Assembly: GCF_011057645.1 (NCBI RefSeq)
Contig: NZ_JAALGE010000001.1
Location: forward strand, 186,001 to 250,000
DNA: 64,000 nt
From: Marisediminicola senii
GTDB lineage: Bacteria; Actinomycetota; Actinomycetes; Actinomycetales; Microbacteriaceae
Direction of reading: 5' to 3'
Positions 16,182 to 26,991 of the stretch are shown here, in pieces. Made by a program: the position numbers and the translations under genes. The notes beneath the pieces are model-generated. The model was not told the DNA's origin, searched no databases, and saw nothing but the letters and a program-made list of their open reading frames with translations. Positions within the stretch are counted from its first letter, which is position 1; every line of letters starts with the position of its first letter.

Positions 16182-17092
16182 TGCAGTTCTGCCCGCATGC
16201 GAGCGATCTCTGCGGGACCGACCCGGCAGCACCCGCCCACCAGGCTGGCACCCTCAGCCCACTGGCCGGCGGGTGCGAGGCCCGGGCGTCCGTGCCAACG
16301 CCGTGCCGCCGCATCCCATCGTTCACCGGAATTGGGGTAGACGACGATCGGCCGGTCGGTGACGGCCGCGGCGGAAGCAATCGCCTGCGGCACTTCGTCG
16401 GGATGCGAGCAGTTGATGCCGACCGCAACGATCTCGTCGGCAGAGTTGGCGAGCGCGAACCCCTCGGCCATCGGCTGGCCGGAACGCAGCCGCCCGTTCT
16501 CGACGGTGAACGACAGCCAGGCCGGGTGACCGGAGCCGCGCACGAGGTCGACCAGCGCGGTGCCCTCGTCGAGGGACGGCACGGTTTCGAGGGCGAGGAG
16601 GTCGGCCCCGGAGTCGGCGAGGATGGCGAGGCGTGGCTCGTGCCAGCGACGCAGCTCGTCGAGGGTCAGTCCGGACGACCCGGAGTACTCCGACCCGTCG
16701 CCGAGCGTGGCACCGTACGGCCCGACCGAGGCGGCGACCCACAGCGGAGTCTCGTCTTCAGTGGGGTTAGTGCCGGTGCCGGCTGAACCGGTGATGGCTG
16801 CAGTGGAAGAGCGGGCGAATGCCGCGAGCTGCACGCTTCGCCGCAGCAATGCCTCGGTGTCTGCGCGAGAGAACCCGTGCCGCTCGAGCAGCTCGAAGCC
16901 CACCTGGTACGAGGCGGTGATCGCCACCTGGGCGCCGGCCGCGAAGTACTCGGCGTGTGCCGCCTCGATCGCACTGGGGGACTCCGCGAGCAGTCGGGCG
17001 CTCCACAAAGAGTCCGAGAGGTCGTGGCCGCGCGCCTCGAGCAGGGTGCCGAGGCCCCCGTCGAGCACGACCGGAAAGCGGGAGAAGTCCAT
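16163..17092 (-). CDS. mmuM: Homocysteine S-methyltransferase
   Basis: A 309-residue Pfam S-methyl_trans enzyme. It has the N-terminal VVLDGGLGTLLEARG, a first zinc-ligand region GINCSHPDEV, and the paired cysteines VGGCCRVGP near the end. It moves a methyl group from S-methylmethionine (or S-adenosylmethionine) to homocysteine, giving methionine, without folate or cobalamin. Length is typical. It starts at ATG; ppc lies upstream on the same strand after a 113-bp gap. No partner S-methylmethionine permease is present. Its 3' end abuts an arsC fragment. Confidence 0.94.
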   Translation of the reverse strand: MDFSRFPVVLDGGLGTLLEARGHDLSDSLWSARLLAESPSAIEAAHAEYFAAGAQVAITASYQVGFELLERHGFSRADTEALLRRSVQLAAFARSSTAAITGSAGTGTNPTEDETPLWVAASVGPYGATLGDGSEYSGSSGLTLDELRRWHEPRLAILADSGADLLALETVPSLDEGTALVDLVRGSGHPAWLSFTVENGRLRSGQPMAEGFALANSADEIVAVGINCSHPDEVPQAIASAAAVTDRPIVVYPNSGERWDAAARRWHGRPGLAPAGQWAEGASLVGGCCRVGPAEIARMRAELHPHHER

Positions 17093-17205
17093 CGATGCAG
17101 TCTGCCCCGGATGGACCTAGAAGGGCGGTGGGTCGTCCGCGTTCGGCGTGCACTGGCGTGCACGGGCGGGGTCCCGACCAGAGCGCGGCGGCCCCGCTGC
17201 CAGCG

Positions 17206-19875
<2,670 letters not shown>

Positions 19876-19988
19876 GGGTCAACGCTAGCTGTCAGATGTT
19901 TCACGTTTATTCCCTGCGGCATGCCCGGGGTGTCGTCGGTCGATACGACGCCGTCGGCTCGTTCATGGCCCGCTTTACAGTGGGTCGA

Positions 19989-20999
19989 TTACTCCGCAGT
20001 CGCCGTGGCGAGTGACTCGACGAGCTGGTCGAGGCCCCACGGGAGACTGATTGCCGTGGGCGGGGAGACCGCCGCGACGTTCTGGGTACCGACGAGCTGG
20101 GCTACGGCGCCGGACTGCACGGCCGGGATCACCGAGGTTTGCGGTGAGCCGAGGAACGTGTCCGCCTCCGCCTGGGTCGCCGCGTAGCTGAGCACGACAT
20201 CCGCCTCGAGCTGGTCGAGCTGCTCGTAACTCAGCGTGTAGAAGAACGGGGAGTCGCCGTTCGCGAGCTCCTCCACTGCAGGGGCGCTCACGAAACCGAG
20301 GTCGAGCATGAACTCGACGCGCGGGTCCGCGGGCTTGTAGACGTAGAAGGTGCCGCTGAAGTCCGAGACGGCGGCGATGGTCTTGCCGGCGAACTCGGGG
20401 TGCGCTGCAGCCTGCTCAGCGATCTGGTCCTCGATACCGGTGAGCACGGTGGCTGCCTCATCCGACCGACCGAGGGCCTCGCCCACGGTGGTCACGACGT
20501 CCCGCCACGGGGTACTCCATGCCTCGCCCGGGTAGGCGACGGTCGGCGCGATCGCGGAGAGCGTCTCGTACTGCTCCTCGGTGATGCCCGAGTAGACGGC
20601 GAGGATGACGTCGGGGTCGGCTTCCGCGATGGCCTCGTAAGGCGGCTCGTCCGGCGAGTCCGGGAGGATGGTCGGAAGTTCGGCGCCGGCGTCGGCGACG
20701 GCCTCGGCGACCCAGGGGAGCACGCCGTCCTCGTCTCCGGCGTACGAGTCGAACGGAATGGCGACGGGTATCACGCCAACCGCGATGGCGGCGTCGGTGC
20801 TGCCCCAGCCGAGGGTGACGACGTTTTGCGGGTCGGCGGGAACGGCCGTCTCGCCGAACGCGTGCTCAATAGTGACGGCCTCTCCCGAGCCCGCGGTCGA
20901 GTCGTCGGCGGTGTCTGTGGCGGTGCTGCATCCGGCGAGCAGGACAAGTGCGGTGAGGGCGGATGCTGCGCGGACGACGTGTCTCATGCGACGAGGCAA
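19989..20999 (-). CDS. Iron-siderophore ABC transporter substrate-binding lipoprotein
   Basis: A 336-residue FecB/FepB-type binding protein. A basic N-terminus, a hydrophobic segment and the lipobox LLAGC mark it as a lipoprotein. The mature part begins with VTIEHAFGETAVPADPQNVVTLGW, the usual opening strand of class III periplasmic siderophore binders, and contains ADPDVILAVYSG. The start is TTG with GGAG five bases upstream; an ATG four codons later lacks a ribosome-binding site. It follows the permease/ATPase genes but has its own iron box in the 48-base gap, so it may be made in excess of the membrane parts. Confidence 0.92.
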   Translation of the reverse strand: MPRRMRHVVRAASALTALVLLAGCSTATDTADDSTAGSGEAVTIEHAFGETAVPADPQNVVTLGWGSTDAAIAVGVIPVAIPFDSYAGDEDGVLPWVAEAVADAGAELPTILPDSPDEPPYEAIAEADPDVILAVYSGITEEQYETLSAIAPTVAYPGEAWSTPWRDVVTTVGEALGRSDEAATVLTGIEDQIAEQAAAHPEFAGKTIAAVSDFSGTFYVYKPADPRVEFMLDLGFVSAPAVEELANGDSPFFYTLSYEQLDQLEADVVLSYAATQAEADTFLGSPQTSVIPAVQSGAVAQLVGTQNVAAVSPPTAISLPWGLDQLVESLATATAE

Positions 21000-21032
21000 G
21001 GGGGCTCCAGTGAGTCGGGAAACGATTTGTAT

Positions 21033-21051
21033 TTAGGTGAGCCTACCCTAA
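21033..21051 (-). promoter_or_regulatory. IdeR/DtxR iron box for the binding-protein gene
   Basis: TTAGGTGAGCCTACCCTAA matches 16 of 19 positions of the DtxR/IdeR consensus. It overlaps the last codon and stop of the ATPase gene and lies 33 bases upstream of the binding-protein start. With iron bound, such a repressor would block this promoter. Confidence 0.85.
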
Positions 21052-21911
21052 CCTTCGACGTGCGGGCGCACAGAGACTGCGGACGCGGCGGATGCCTCAG
21101 TCCTCAACGAATGAAACCTCCCCATCGGAACCACCATCGGCGACCCGCTGACCGGGTCTGGCGCGACGAGGGCCTCGAGTCCGAACGCCTCGGCGATCAC
21201 CTCTCGGGTGATGACGGCCGCGGGCGCTCCCTCGACGACGATGCGTCCGTTGGCCATGACGACGAGGTGGTCGGCGTATCGGGCCGCGAGGTTGAGGTCG
21301 TGCAGCACCATCACGATGGTCACCCCGCGTTCGCGGTTGAGCTCGTGGAGCAGGTCGAGTACCTCGATCTGGTGGGTCACGTCGAGGAACGTCGTCGGCT
21401 CGTCGAGCAACAGGATGTCGGTCTCCTGCGCGAGCGCCATGGCAATCCAGACGCGTTGGCGCTGCCCGCCCGAGAGTTCGTCGACCGGACGTGCCGCGAG
21501 ATGCAGGGTGTCGGTCGACCGGAGCGCGGATGCGACGGCCGCTTCATCCTCTGCCGACCACTGTCGGAACAGCCCCTGGCGGGGGAAACGCCCGCGGCCG
21601 ACGAGGTCGCCGACGGTGATGCCCTCGGGGGCTATCGGCTGCTGGGGGAGGAGTCCGACGACCATCGCGAGACGTCTGGTCGGCAGGCGGTGCACGTCGG
21701 TGCCGTCGAGGGTGACGATGCCGGCGTCCGGTCGGAGCAGCCTCGCGAACGAGCGCAGCAGGGTCGACTTGCCGCACGCATTCGGCCCGACGATGACGGT
21801 GACCTGACCGTTCGGCACCGCGAGGTCGAGCCCCTCGACGACGCGGCGTCCGTCGTAGGCGAGGGCGAGCCCATCGGCGCGGAGGTCGTGCGAGGTGCCG
21901 TCGGGGGTCAT
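21048..21911 (-). CDS. Iron-siderophore ABC transporter ATP-binding protein
   Basis: A 287-residue FecE/FepC-type ATPase. It has Walker A GPNACGKST (about residue 42), Q-loop LLPQQP, signature LSGGQRQRVWIAMALAQ, Walker B ILLLDEPTTFLD and the switch HDLN. It powers siderophore import through the two permeases encoded just upstream. The ATG overlaps the preceding permease stop (ATGA). The C-terminal tail of about 30 residues (TEASAASAVSVRPH) is a little longer than usual. Its 3' end carries the iron box of the next gene. Confidence 0.95.
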   Translation of the reverse strand: MTPDGTSHDLRADGLALAYDGRRVVEGLDLAVPNGQVTVIVGPNACGKSTLLRSFARLLRPDAGIVTLDGTDVHRLPTRRLAMVVGLLPQQPIAPEGITVGDLVGRGRFPRQGLFRQWSAEDEAAVASALRSTDTLHLAARPVDELSGGQRQRVWIAMALAQETDILLLDEPTTFLDVTHQIEVLDLLHELNRERGVTIVMVLHDLNLAARYADHLVVMANGRIVVEGAPAAVITREVIAEAFGLEALVAPDPVSGSPMVVPMGRFHSLRTEASAASAVSVRPHVEG

Positions 21912-22981
21912 AGCGTTCCTCTCGAACGGTTACTGCGGGCGACGAGCAGCAGGAGCACGGGCGCGCCGACGATACCGGTGACGATGCCGACCGGTACCTG
22001 CAGGCCCGTGATCGCGTGCTGGGCAAGCAGGTCGGCGCCGCTCACGACGACCGCGCCGACGAGGGCGCTCGCCACGAGCGCCGGCCCGCGTCCGCCCAGC
22101 AGTCGTCTGGCGATCGGCGCCGCCACGAAGGCCACGAAGGCGACGGGCCCGGCAGCCGCCGTCGCAAGGGCGGCGAGGCCGACCGCGACCAGCAGCAGCA
22201 TGAGACGGGTGCTGCGGGTGCGGACGCCGAGACCTGTCGCGGCCTCATCGCCGAGCTGCAGCATCCCGAGCCTCGTCGACAGCGAGACCAGCGCGAGCAC
22301 GAGCACTCCGCCGCCGACGACGGCAACGAGGAGGTCCGCCGGCTGTACGGTGCCGATGCTCCCGACCAGCCATACCAGGGCGGACTGCGCATCGCGCACG
22401 TCAGAGCGTGTGAGTAGATAGCCGATGAGCGCCTGCGCGAGGAACGCCAGTGCTATTCCGTTGATCACGAAGCGGTCGCCCGCGGCGTCCGCTCGCCCGG
22501 CGACGAGCAGGATGAGGGTGGCCACGACGACGGCACCCGCGAAGGCGGAGAGTGAGACGGCGAGGCCGCTCCATCCGGCGAGCAGGATGGCGGCAACCGC
22601 AGCCGCGCTCGCACCCTGCGAGATCCCGATGAGATCGGGGCTCGCGAGGGGATTGGCAAAGAGTGACTGGAAGACGGCGCCGGCGAGCCCGAACATGGTG
22701 CCGACCATCAGTCCGAGCAGCAGCCGCGGCATCCGGAGTCCGAGCACGACGAAGCTGTCGCCACCGGTCCCCTGGCCGACGAGCGTTGCCAGCACGTCGC
22801 CGGGCGCGATGACGCGGTCGCCGAGCATGAGCGCCAGAACGGAGACCACCACGAGTACCCCGACGAGAGAGAGGCAGACGGATGTCCGTCGCCGACGCCC
22901 CACCCGGCGGACCGTCGCTACGACCGAGGCGTCCGACCCGATGTCGGCAGCGGTCTGAGTGCGGATGTCGATCCCGCTCAT
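21908..22981 (-). CDS. Iron-siderophore ABC transporter permease (FecCD family), second
   Basis: A 357-residue FecCD/BtuC-type permease with about ten helices after a basic cytoplasmic N-terminus (RRVGRRRRT). Family marks include LRMPRLLLGLMVG, LAGAVFQSLFANPLASPDLIGISQGAS (the glycine-rich strand before helix 3) and AAGPVAFVAFVAAPIARRLLG, which includes the ATPase-coupling loop. It forms a heterodimeric channel with the gene upstream. The start is the ATG that overlaps the upstream stop (ATGA); the open frame beyond it is a shadow. Confidence 0.94.
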   Translation of the reverse strand: MSGIDIRTQTAADIGSDASVVATVRRVGRRRRTSVCLSLVGVLVVVSVLALMLGDRVIAPGDVLATLVGQGTGGDSFVVLGLRMPRLLLGLMVGTMFGLAGAVFQSLFANPLASPDLIGISQGASAAAVAAILLAGWSGLAVSLSAFAGAVVVATLILLVAGRADAAGDRFVINGIALAFLAQALIGYLLTRSDVRDAQSALVWLVGSIGTVQPADLLVAVVGGGVLVLALVSLSTRLGMLQLGDEAATGLGVRTRSTRLMLLLVAVGLAALATAAAGPVAFVAFVAAPIARRLLGGRGPALVASALVGAVVVSGADLLAQHAITGLQVPVGIVTGIVGAPVLLLLVARSNRSRGTL

Positions 22982-24018
22982 CGAATCATCACCTGCCCCC
23001 GACGCACCATCGCCATGAGCACCGGTGCCCCGATCACGGCGACGACGATGCCCGCCTCGAGTTCGGCGGGCTGCACGATCAGTCTGCCCAGGGTGTCGGC
23101 GAGCACCACGAGCATCGCGCCGATGGGGATCGAGTAGGCCAGGATCCACCGGTAGTCACTCCCGACGAGCCTGCGGGCGGTGTGCGCGGCGACGAGCCCG
23201 ACGAAGACAAGTGGGCCCGCGAGCGATGTTGCCGATCCGCACAGCACGATGATCGCGAGCCCCGCGGCGAGCCGCGAGAGTCCGACGCGCTGGCCGAGGC
23301 CGCGGGCGAGGTCGTCGCCGAGCGCGAGTCCGTTCAGGCTGCGCCCGAGCAGCAGCGCGATTACCGTGCCGGCGAGGAGGAAGGGTGCGAGAGTCCCGAT
23401 GGTGCCGATGTCTCGGGCAACGAGCGAACCGACCGACCAGAACCGGTACTGCCCGAGGGTGTCCAGATCACGCAAGAGCACGAGCGTCGTCACCGACGTG
23501 AGCGCGGCGGCGACGGCGGCTCCCGACAGGGTGAGCCCGAGAGGTGTGGGGCCAGTCCGACCGGATGCAACGGCGTACACGGTGACCGCTGCGACCGTCG
23601 CACCGAGGAACGCGAACCACACGAATCCTGACGGTGCGGTCACCCCGAACATGGAGATCGCAATCACGACGGCGAGCGAGGCGCCGGCGTTGACTCCGAG
23701 TAGGCCGGGGTCGGCGAGCGGGTTGCGGGTGAGTCCCTGCATGAGCGCACCCGCGAGCCCGAGGGCGGCACCCGCGACGAGACCGATCATCGTGCGGGGG
23801 ATGCGCAGGCTGAGCACGACCATCTGCTCGGTGGCGTCGGTCGGCTGCCCGGTCAGCGCGGCGAGGACCGTGGAGACGTCGATCGAGCGCGACCCGACGA
23901 GAAGGCTTACCCCGACGGCGACCACAACGCCGCCGATCAGTGCGACGAGGCCGAGGGGCCGCCTCGCGGTCCGCCGCATCCCCGCCGCCGGCGTCGACTC
24001 GGGAACATAGGTAAGCAT
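22978..24018 (-). CDS. Iron-siderophore ABC transporter permease (FecCD family), first
   Basis: A 346-residue FecCD-family permease. It has LRIPRTMIGLVAGAALGLAG, LMQGLTRNPLADPGLLGVNAGAS and SLAGPLVFVGLVAAHTARRLVG, matching the paired permease downstream, with about ten helices. It is the first gene of the operon. The ATG lies inside the iron-box palindrome, so either the mRNA is leaderless or translation begins at the second ATG (codon 14, MRRTARRPLG), just before the first helix. Both are workable; the first is given here. Repression by IdeR/DtxR would shut the whole operon. Confidence 0.93.
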   Translation of the reverse strand: MLTYVPESTPAAGMRRTARRPLGLVALIGGVVVAVGVSLLVGSRSIDVSTVLAALTGQPTDATEQMVVLSLRIPRTMIGLVAGAALGLAGALMQGLTRNPLADPGLLGVNAGASLAVVIAISMFGVTAPSGFVWFAFLGATVAAVTVYAVASGRTGPTPLGLTLSGAAVAAALTSVTTLVLLRDLDTLGQYRFWSVGSLVARDIGTIGTLAPFLLAGTVIALLLGRSLNGLALGDDLARGLGQRVGLSRLAAGLAIIVLCGSATSLAGPLVFVGLVAAHTARRLVGSDYRWILAYSIPIGAMLVVLADTLGRLIVQPAELEAGIVVAVIGAPVLMAMVRRGQVMIR

Positions 24019-24025
24019 TACCTAA
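24007..24025 (-). promoter_or_regulatory. IdeR/DtxR iron box at the head of the siderophore operon
   Basis: ATAGGTAAGCATTACCTAA is a near-perfect palindrome (TAGGTAA-gca-TTACCTA) matching 14 of 19 positions of the DtxR/IdeR consensus. It contains the start codon assigned to the first permease gene, which suggests a leaderless transcript or a later start. Confidence 0.75.
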
Positions 24026-24035
24026 GTATGGCAGG

Positions 24036-24173
24036 TGGTGTATCCGGCACGCCGACCGCTTCGTCGACGACCTCGACGCCGCAGCCGACCGTCTCGATCG
24101 GCACGCCACGGATTCGTTCGTGGCCATTCCGTGGTCAGGTGGCCCGTACGAGAGGGCGGATACCGCCTGCTGA
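24036..24173 (+). pseudogene. Remnant of an unidentified gene (C-terminal codons)
   Basis: Forty-five codons, including HADRFVDDLDAAADRL, TDSFVAIPW and SGGPYERADTA, end at TGA. Third positions are strongly G/C and the residues look like a real acidic protein. There is no in-frame start codon, and the sequence to the left is the iron operator. It looks like the 3' stub of a gene lost by deletion. I do not recognise the family. Confidence 0.45.
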
Positions 24174-24210
24174 GGAGGCAAGTTCGGCCCGTTCATTGGA
24201 CTCTTCGAGG

Positions 24211-24283
24211 TGGCTCCGACGGGCGTCGATCCCGTGACCTCACGATTTTCAGTCGTGCGCTCTACCAACTGAGCTACAGAGCC
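24211..24283 (-). tRNA. tRNA-Phe (GAA)
   Basis: A 73-base cloverleaf: acceptor GGCTCTG paired with CGGAGCC, D arm AGCTCAGTTGGTAGAGC, anticodon loop CTGAAAA (GAA), T arm with GGGATCGACGCCCG. The 3' CCA is not encoded (ACC follows the stem). Confidence 0.95.
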
Positions 24284-24319
24284 AGACAGTCGATGCCGAA
24301 GCACCTGCCGTCATAGACG

Positions 24320-24347
24320 AAAAGCCCCTCCTTTCGAAGAGGCTTTT
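24320..24347 (-). terminator. Terminator after tRNA-Asp
   Basis: AAAAGCC at 24320-24326 pairs with GGCTTTT at 24341-24347, with partial extension into the loop. On the minus strand it ends in TTTT, a standard intrinsic terminator between tRNA-Asp and tRNA-Phe. Confidence 0.65.
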
Positions 24348-24353
24348 CACCAG

Positions 24354-24427
24354 CGACCCTGACCGGACTTGAACCGGCGACCTCCGCCGTGACAGGGCGG
24401 CGCGCTAACCAACTGCGCTACAGGGCC
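24354..24427 (-). tRNA. tRNA-Asp (GTC)
   Basis: A 74-base cloverleaf: acceptor GGCCCTG paired with CAGGGTC, D arm AGCGCAGTTGGTTAGCGC, anticodon loop CTGTCAC (GTC), T arm GCCGGTTCAAGTCCGGT. The discriminator is G and no CCA is encoded. Confidence 0.95.
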
Positions 24428-24452
24428 AAGCTATTTAGTTCTGAATGTCTGG

Positions 24453-24525
24453 TGACCCCAACGGGATTCGAACCCGTGTTAACGCCGTGAAAGGGCGCCG
24501 TCCTAGGCCACTAAACGATGGGGCC
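24453..24525 (-). tRNA. tRNA-Glu (TTC)
   Basis: A 73-base cloverleaf: acceptor GGCCCCA paired with TGGGGTC, anticodon loop CTTTCAC (TTC), T arm ACGGGTTCGAATCCCGT. The 3' CCA is encoded just outside (24450-24452), unlike the two neighbouring tRNA genes. Confidence 0.95.
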
Positions 24526-24919
24526 ATGAAGTTCAGGACTTCGTAGCAACCGAAAACCAAGCATAGGGGTGTGCGGGGGTTCTGCCAAACCGGCCCGACC
24601 GCGGTGACCAAAGCGGCCTGACCGCAAAAGCCGAACCGGCCCGACCACGGTGAAGACAGCGCCAGATCGCGATGCCCGTTCCAGCCCCAGAACTCGGGCA
24701 GTTGACGCAGCGAAAACCCCCGAGATAACAACACGGACACGCCTCCGCGAGTCGGAGTAGCGGTGTCACCAGAAGAGGTGGTAGGGACTCAACTGGTGAT
24801 TCGAGGCCCGCTGTCCTACTGTTACACGTGTCAAGAGTGTGAACGGCGGGCGCCCGATACCGCCTCCATCGAATAAATGGGGATGAATGAAGCGTCACAA
24901 CCGTCACGGGGAGAAGACT
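24526..24919 (+). other. Gene-free stretch: long structured leader of the M23 peptidase gene
   Basis: No coding frame is supported. The first ~170 bases are featureless. After a candidate promoter come CTCCG-CGAGT-CGGAG (a 5-bp hairpin near 24741-24755), CACCAG paired with CTGGTG about 25 bases later, and ACACGTGT, an 8-bp palindrome in TGTTACACGTGTCAAG near 24820. If the promoter is right the leader is about 180 bases long, which suggests RNA-level or DNA-binding control. No known riboswitch consensus was matched. Confidence 0.45.
24702..24731 (+). promoter_or_regulatory. Candidate promoter for the M23 peptidase gene
   Basis: TTGACG (24702-24707) and TAACAA (24726-24731) are separated by 18 bases. 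These are reasonable -35 and -10 boxes for a housekeeping sigma factor in a GC-rich genome. Confidence 0.4.
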
Positions 24920-26248
24920 GTGCCACGCACAGTCCATACCGTCGCGCAGCGATTGCGCCACGCGAAACTGGTCGCCGTCGTCGCGATCGCCGCCGTCGCA
25001 CTGACCGGCGGCATCGTCGGGCAAGCAGCATCCCCGGCCTATGCAATCGAATACCCGAGCTGGGAAGACGTACAGAACGCCCGCTCGAGCGAGTCGGCCA
25101 AGCAGGCCGAGATCACCCGCATCCAGGACCTGCTCGCGCAGCTCGAAACGACCGTCACCGACACCCAGGCGGCGTCCGTCGCCCGCGGTGAGGAGTACCA
25201 GGTCGCACAGGACGCCTTCGACGAGGCCGACTTCAAGGCCAGCCAGCTGCAGGAGGACGCCGACGAAGCAGAGGCCGTCGCCGCCGATTCCAAGCTCCGC
25301 GCCGGCCAGCTCGCCGCCCGCATCTCTCGTGGGGGCAGCGACGTCTCCGCCACCCTGTTCTTCGACAGTGGCTCGGCCGACGACCTGCTCTCCCAGCTCG
25401 GCATGGCCAGCAAGATCACCGACCAGTCCGCTGGCATCTACACCAAGGCCACCCAGGACCAGAACGCCGCCCAGTCGCTCACCGACCAGGCCGAAGTCGC
25501 CAAGGACGCCCTCAAAGTTCTGTCGGATGCCGCGGCCGAAGCCTTCGAAGCCGCCCGCGTCGCCGCGGTCGCCGCGGAGACCGCGCTCACCGAACAGCAG
25601 GAGAACCGGGCAGTGCTCGAGCAGCAGCTGCTCGTCCTGTCGGAGAACCGGGCAGCCACCGAAGCCGACTACGCAGTGGGCGAGCAGGTCCGAGCCGTCG
25701 AGGCCGCCCGCGTCGCCGACCTGGCTCGCCAGGCGCGCGCCGCAGAAGCCGCCTCCTACGCCGCGATGTCCGCCCGCTCCAGCGCTGCCAGCGGCGGCGG
25801 TGGCGGCGGTGGCGGAGCCCCCGCTGGCGTCGTGTCGTCCAACGGCTGGGCGCTGCCCGCGGCCGGTCCGGTCAGCAGCTCCTACGGCTACCGCATCCAT
25901 CCCCTCACCGGGGTCCGCACGTTCCACAACGGCACCGACATCGCGCCGGGGTGTGGACTACCCATCTACGCGGCACACAGCGGAACCGTCACCTACGCCG
26001 GCAACAACGGTGCCTACGGCAACTTCGTGCAGGTCACGGGCTCCGGCGTCACCACCGGCTACGCCCACATCATGAACGGCGGTGTGCTCGTGCGCAACGG
26101 CCAGAGTGTCAACGCCGGTGACCTCATCGCCCGCATCGGCACCACCGGCGCATCCAATGGCTGCCACCTCCACTTCGAGGTGCGCGTGGGCGGCAGCCTG
26201 ACCGACGCCGTGCCGTTCCTCTCCGCCCGCGGCATCCGGATCGGCTAG
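24920..26248 (+). CDS. Secreted M23 family peptidoglycan endopeptidase with coiled-coil regulator
   Basis: About 442 residues. A signal peptide ends near ASPAYA. Then come two long Ala/Glu/Gln-rich coiled-coil regions (about residues 50-280) like those of FtsX-controlled or RipA/EnvC-like hydrolases, a run of eight glycines as linker, and a LytM/M23 domain. The domain has HNGTDIAPGCG (zinc His and Asp), a GYAHI loop and HLHFEV (zinc and catalytic His), so the metal site is complete. It cuts peptide cross-bridges in the wall. The GTG start has GGGGAG six bases upstream; an in-frame ATG 33 bases earlier has a poorer site. A bidirectional terminator follows. Confidence 0.9.
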   Translation: MPRTVHTVAQRLRHAKLVAVVAIAAVALTGGIVGQAASPAYAIEYPSWEDVQNARSSESAKQAEITRIQDLLAQLETTVTDTQAASVARGEEYQVAQDAFDEADFKASQLQEDADEAEAVAADSKLRAGQLAARISRGGSDVSATLFFDSGSADDLLSQLGMASKITDQSAGIYTKATQDQNAAQSLTDQAEVAKDALKVLSDAAAEAFEAARVAAVAAETALTEQQENRAVLEQQLLVLSENRAATEADYAVGEQVRAVEAARVADLARQARAAEAASYAAMSARSSAASGGGGGGGGAPAGVVSSNGWALPAAGPVSSSYGYRIHPLTGVRTFHNGTDIAPGCGLPIYAAHSGTVTYAGNNGAYGNFVQVTGSGVTTGYAHIMNGGVLVRNGQSVNAGDLIARIGTTGASNGCHLHFEVRVGGSLTDAVPFLSARGIRIG

Positions 26249-26336
26249 GGGCACCCGACCCAGCCAGCCAGCGCGGCATCGCCATCGGCAGACGCCGTCG
26301 CGGCGGCATCCACAACAGCATCACGCACAACGAAAA

Positions 26337-26370
26337 AACCGGCACCGACTCCATCGAGTCGGTGCCGGTT
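26337..26370. terminator. Bidirectional intrinsic terminator
   Basis: A perfect 15-bp stem (AACCGGCACCGACTC with its complement) closes the loop CATC, between the M23 gene and convergent ppa. A run of six A upstream gives a U-tail for the minus strand, and TTTCT follows on the plus strand. Confidence 0.92.
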
Positions 26371-26385
26371 TCTCGTGCGGCGGAA

Positions 26386-26886
26386 CTAGACCGCGTGTGG
26401 CGCCTCGGCGGCGAGCTTGTCGATCCCCGCGATGACGATGGCCTCGGCCTCTGCGGCGTCGCCCCAGCCCTCGGTCTTGACCCACTTGCCGGGCTCGAGG
26501 TCCTTGTAGTGCTCGAAGAAGTGCTCGATCTCCTTGCGCTGGTACTCGGGGATGTCACCCAGGTCCTGGATGTGCGCCCAGCGCGGGTCCTTGGCCGGCA
26601 CGGCGATGACCTTGGCGTCGGATCCGCCGTCATCGGTCATGTTGAACACGGCGACGGGGCGAACGGCGACGCCGACACCCGGAAAGAGCGGGTAGTCGAG
26701 CAGGATCAGCACGTCGACCGGGTCGCCGTCGAGCCCGAGCGTGTTCTCGAAGAACCCGTAGTCGGTGGGGTAGACGAAGGTCGTGAACAGCACGCGGTCG
26801 AGGAACACCCGACCGGTCACGTGGTCGACCTCGTACTTGTTGCGGCTTCCCTTGGGAATCTCGACGATCGCGTCATAGCTGGCCAT
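26386..26886 (-). CDS. ppa: Inorganic pyrophosphatase
   Basis: A 166-residue family I soluble pyrophosphatase that pulls biosynthetic reactions forward by splitting PPi. Recognisable blocks are [29 protein letters not shown], the metal-binding [10 protein letters not shown] and [18 protein letters not shown]. Length is typical of the bacterial hexameric enzyme. It starts at ATG with AAAGGACC upstream. It is divergent from tilS with a 105-bp gap, a common arrangement in actinobacteria. Confidence 0.97.
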   Translation of the reverse strand: MASYDAIVEIPKGSRNKYEVDHVTGRVFLDRVLFTTFVYPTDYGFFENTLGLDGDPVDVLILLDYPLFPGVGVAVRPVAVFNMTDDGGSDAKVIAVPAKDPRWAHIQDLGDIPEYQRKEIEHFFEHYKDLEPGKWVKTEGWGDAAEAEAIVIAGIDKLAAEAPHAV

Positions 26887-26991
26887 GGCCGGTCCTTTCG
26901 TGGAACCCGCACGAGGTCGTGCCTCAGCGCGTGGGATTCCGGAGAATGTGCCGACACCACGTCGGTACGTCGGCTGCCATAACGTTATCGG

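Noticed and set aside
20400-22421. A 673-codon plus-strand frame opposite the iron transporter genes
   Set aside because: Long antisense frames are common in high-GC DNA. The minus strand carries complete ABC transporter motifs, while the plus-strand frame has low-complexity composition and no motifs.
24211-24525. A tRNA-borne integrative element
   Set aside because: There is no integrase, no direct repeat of a tRNA 3' end nearby, and only a 45-codon gene stub beside the cluster.
24730-24886. A c-di-AMP (ydaO-type) riboswitch upstream of the M23 gene
   Set aside because: The location fits, but the conserved core sequences of that riboswitch cannot be aligned; only generic hairpins are visible.
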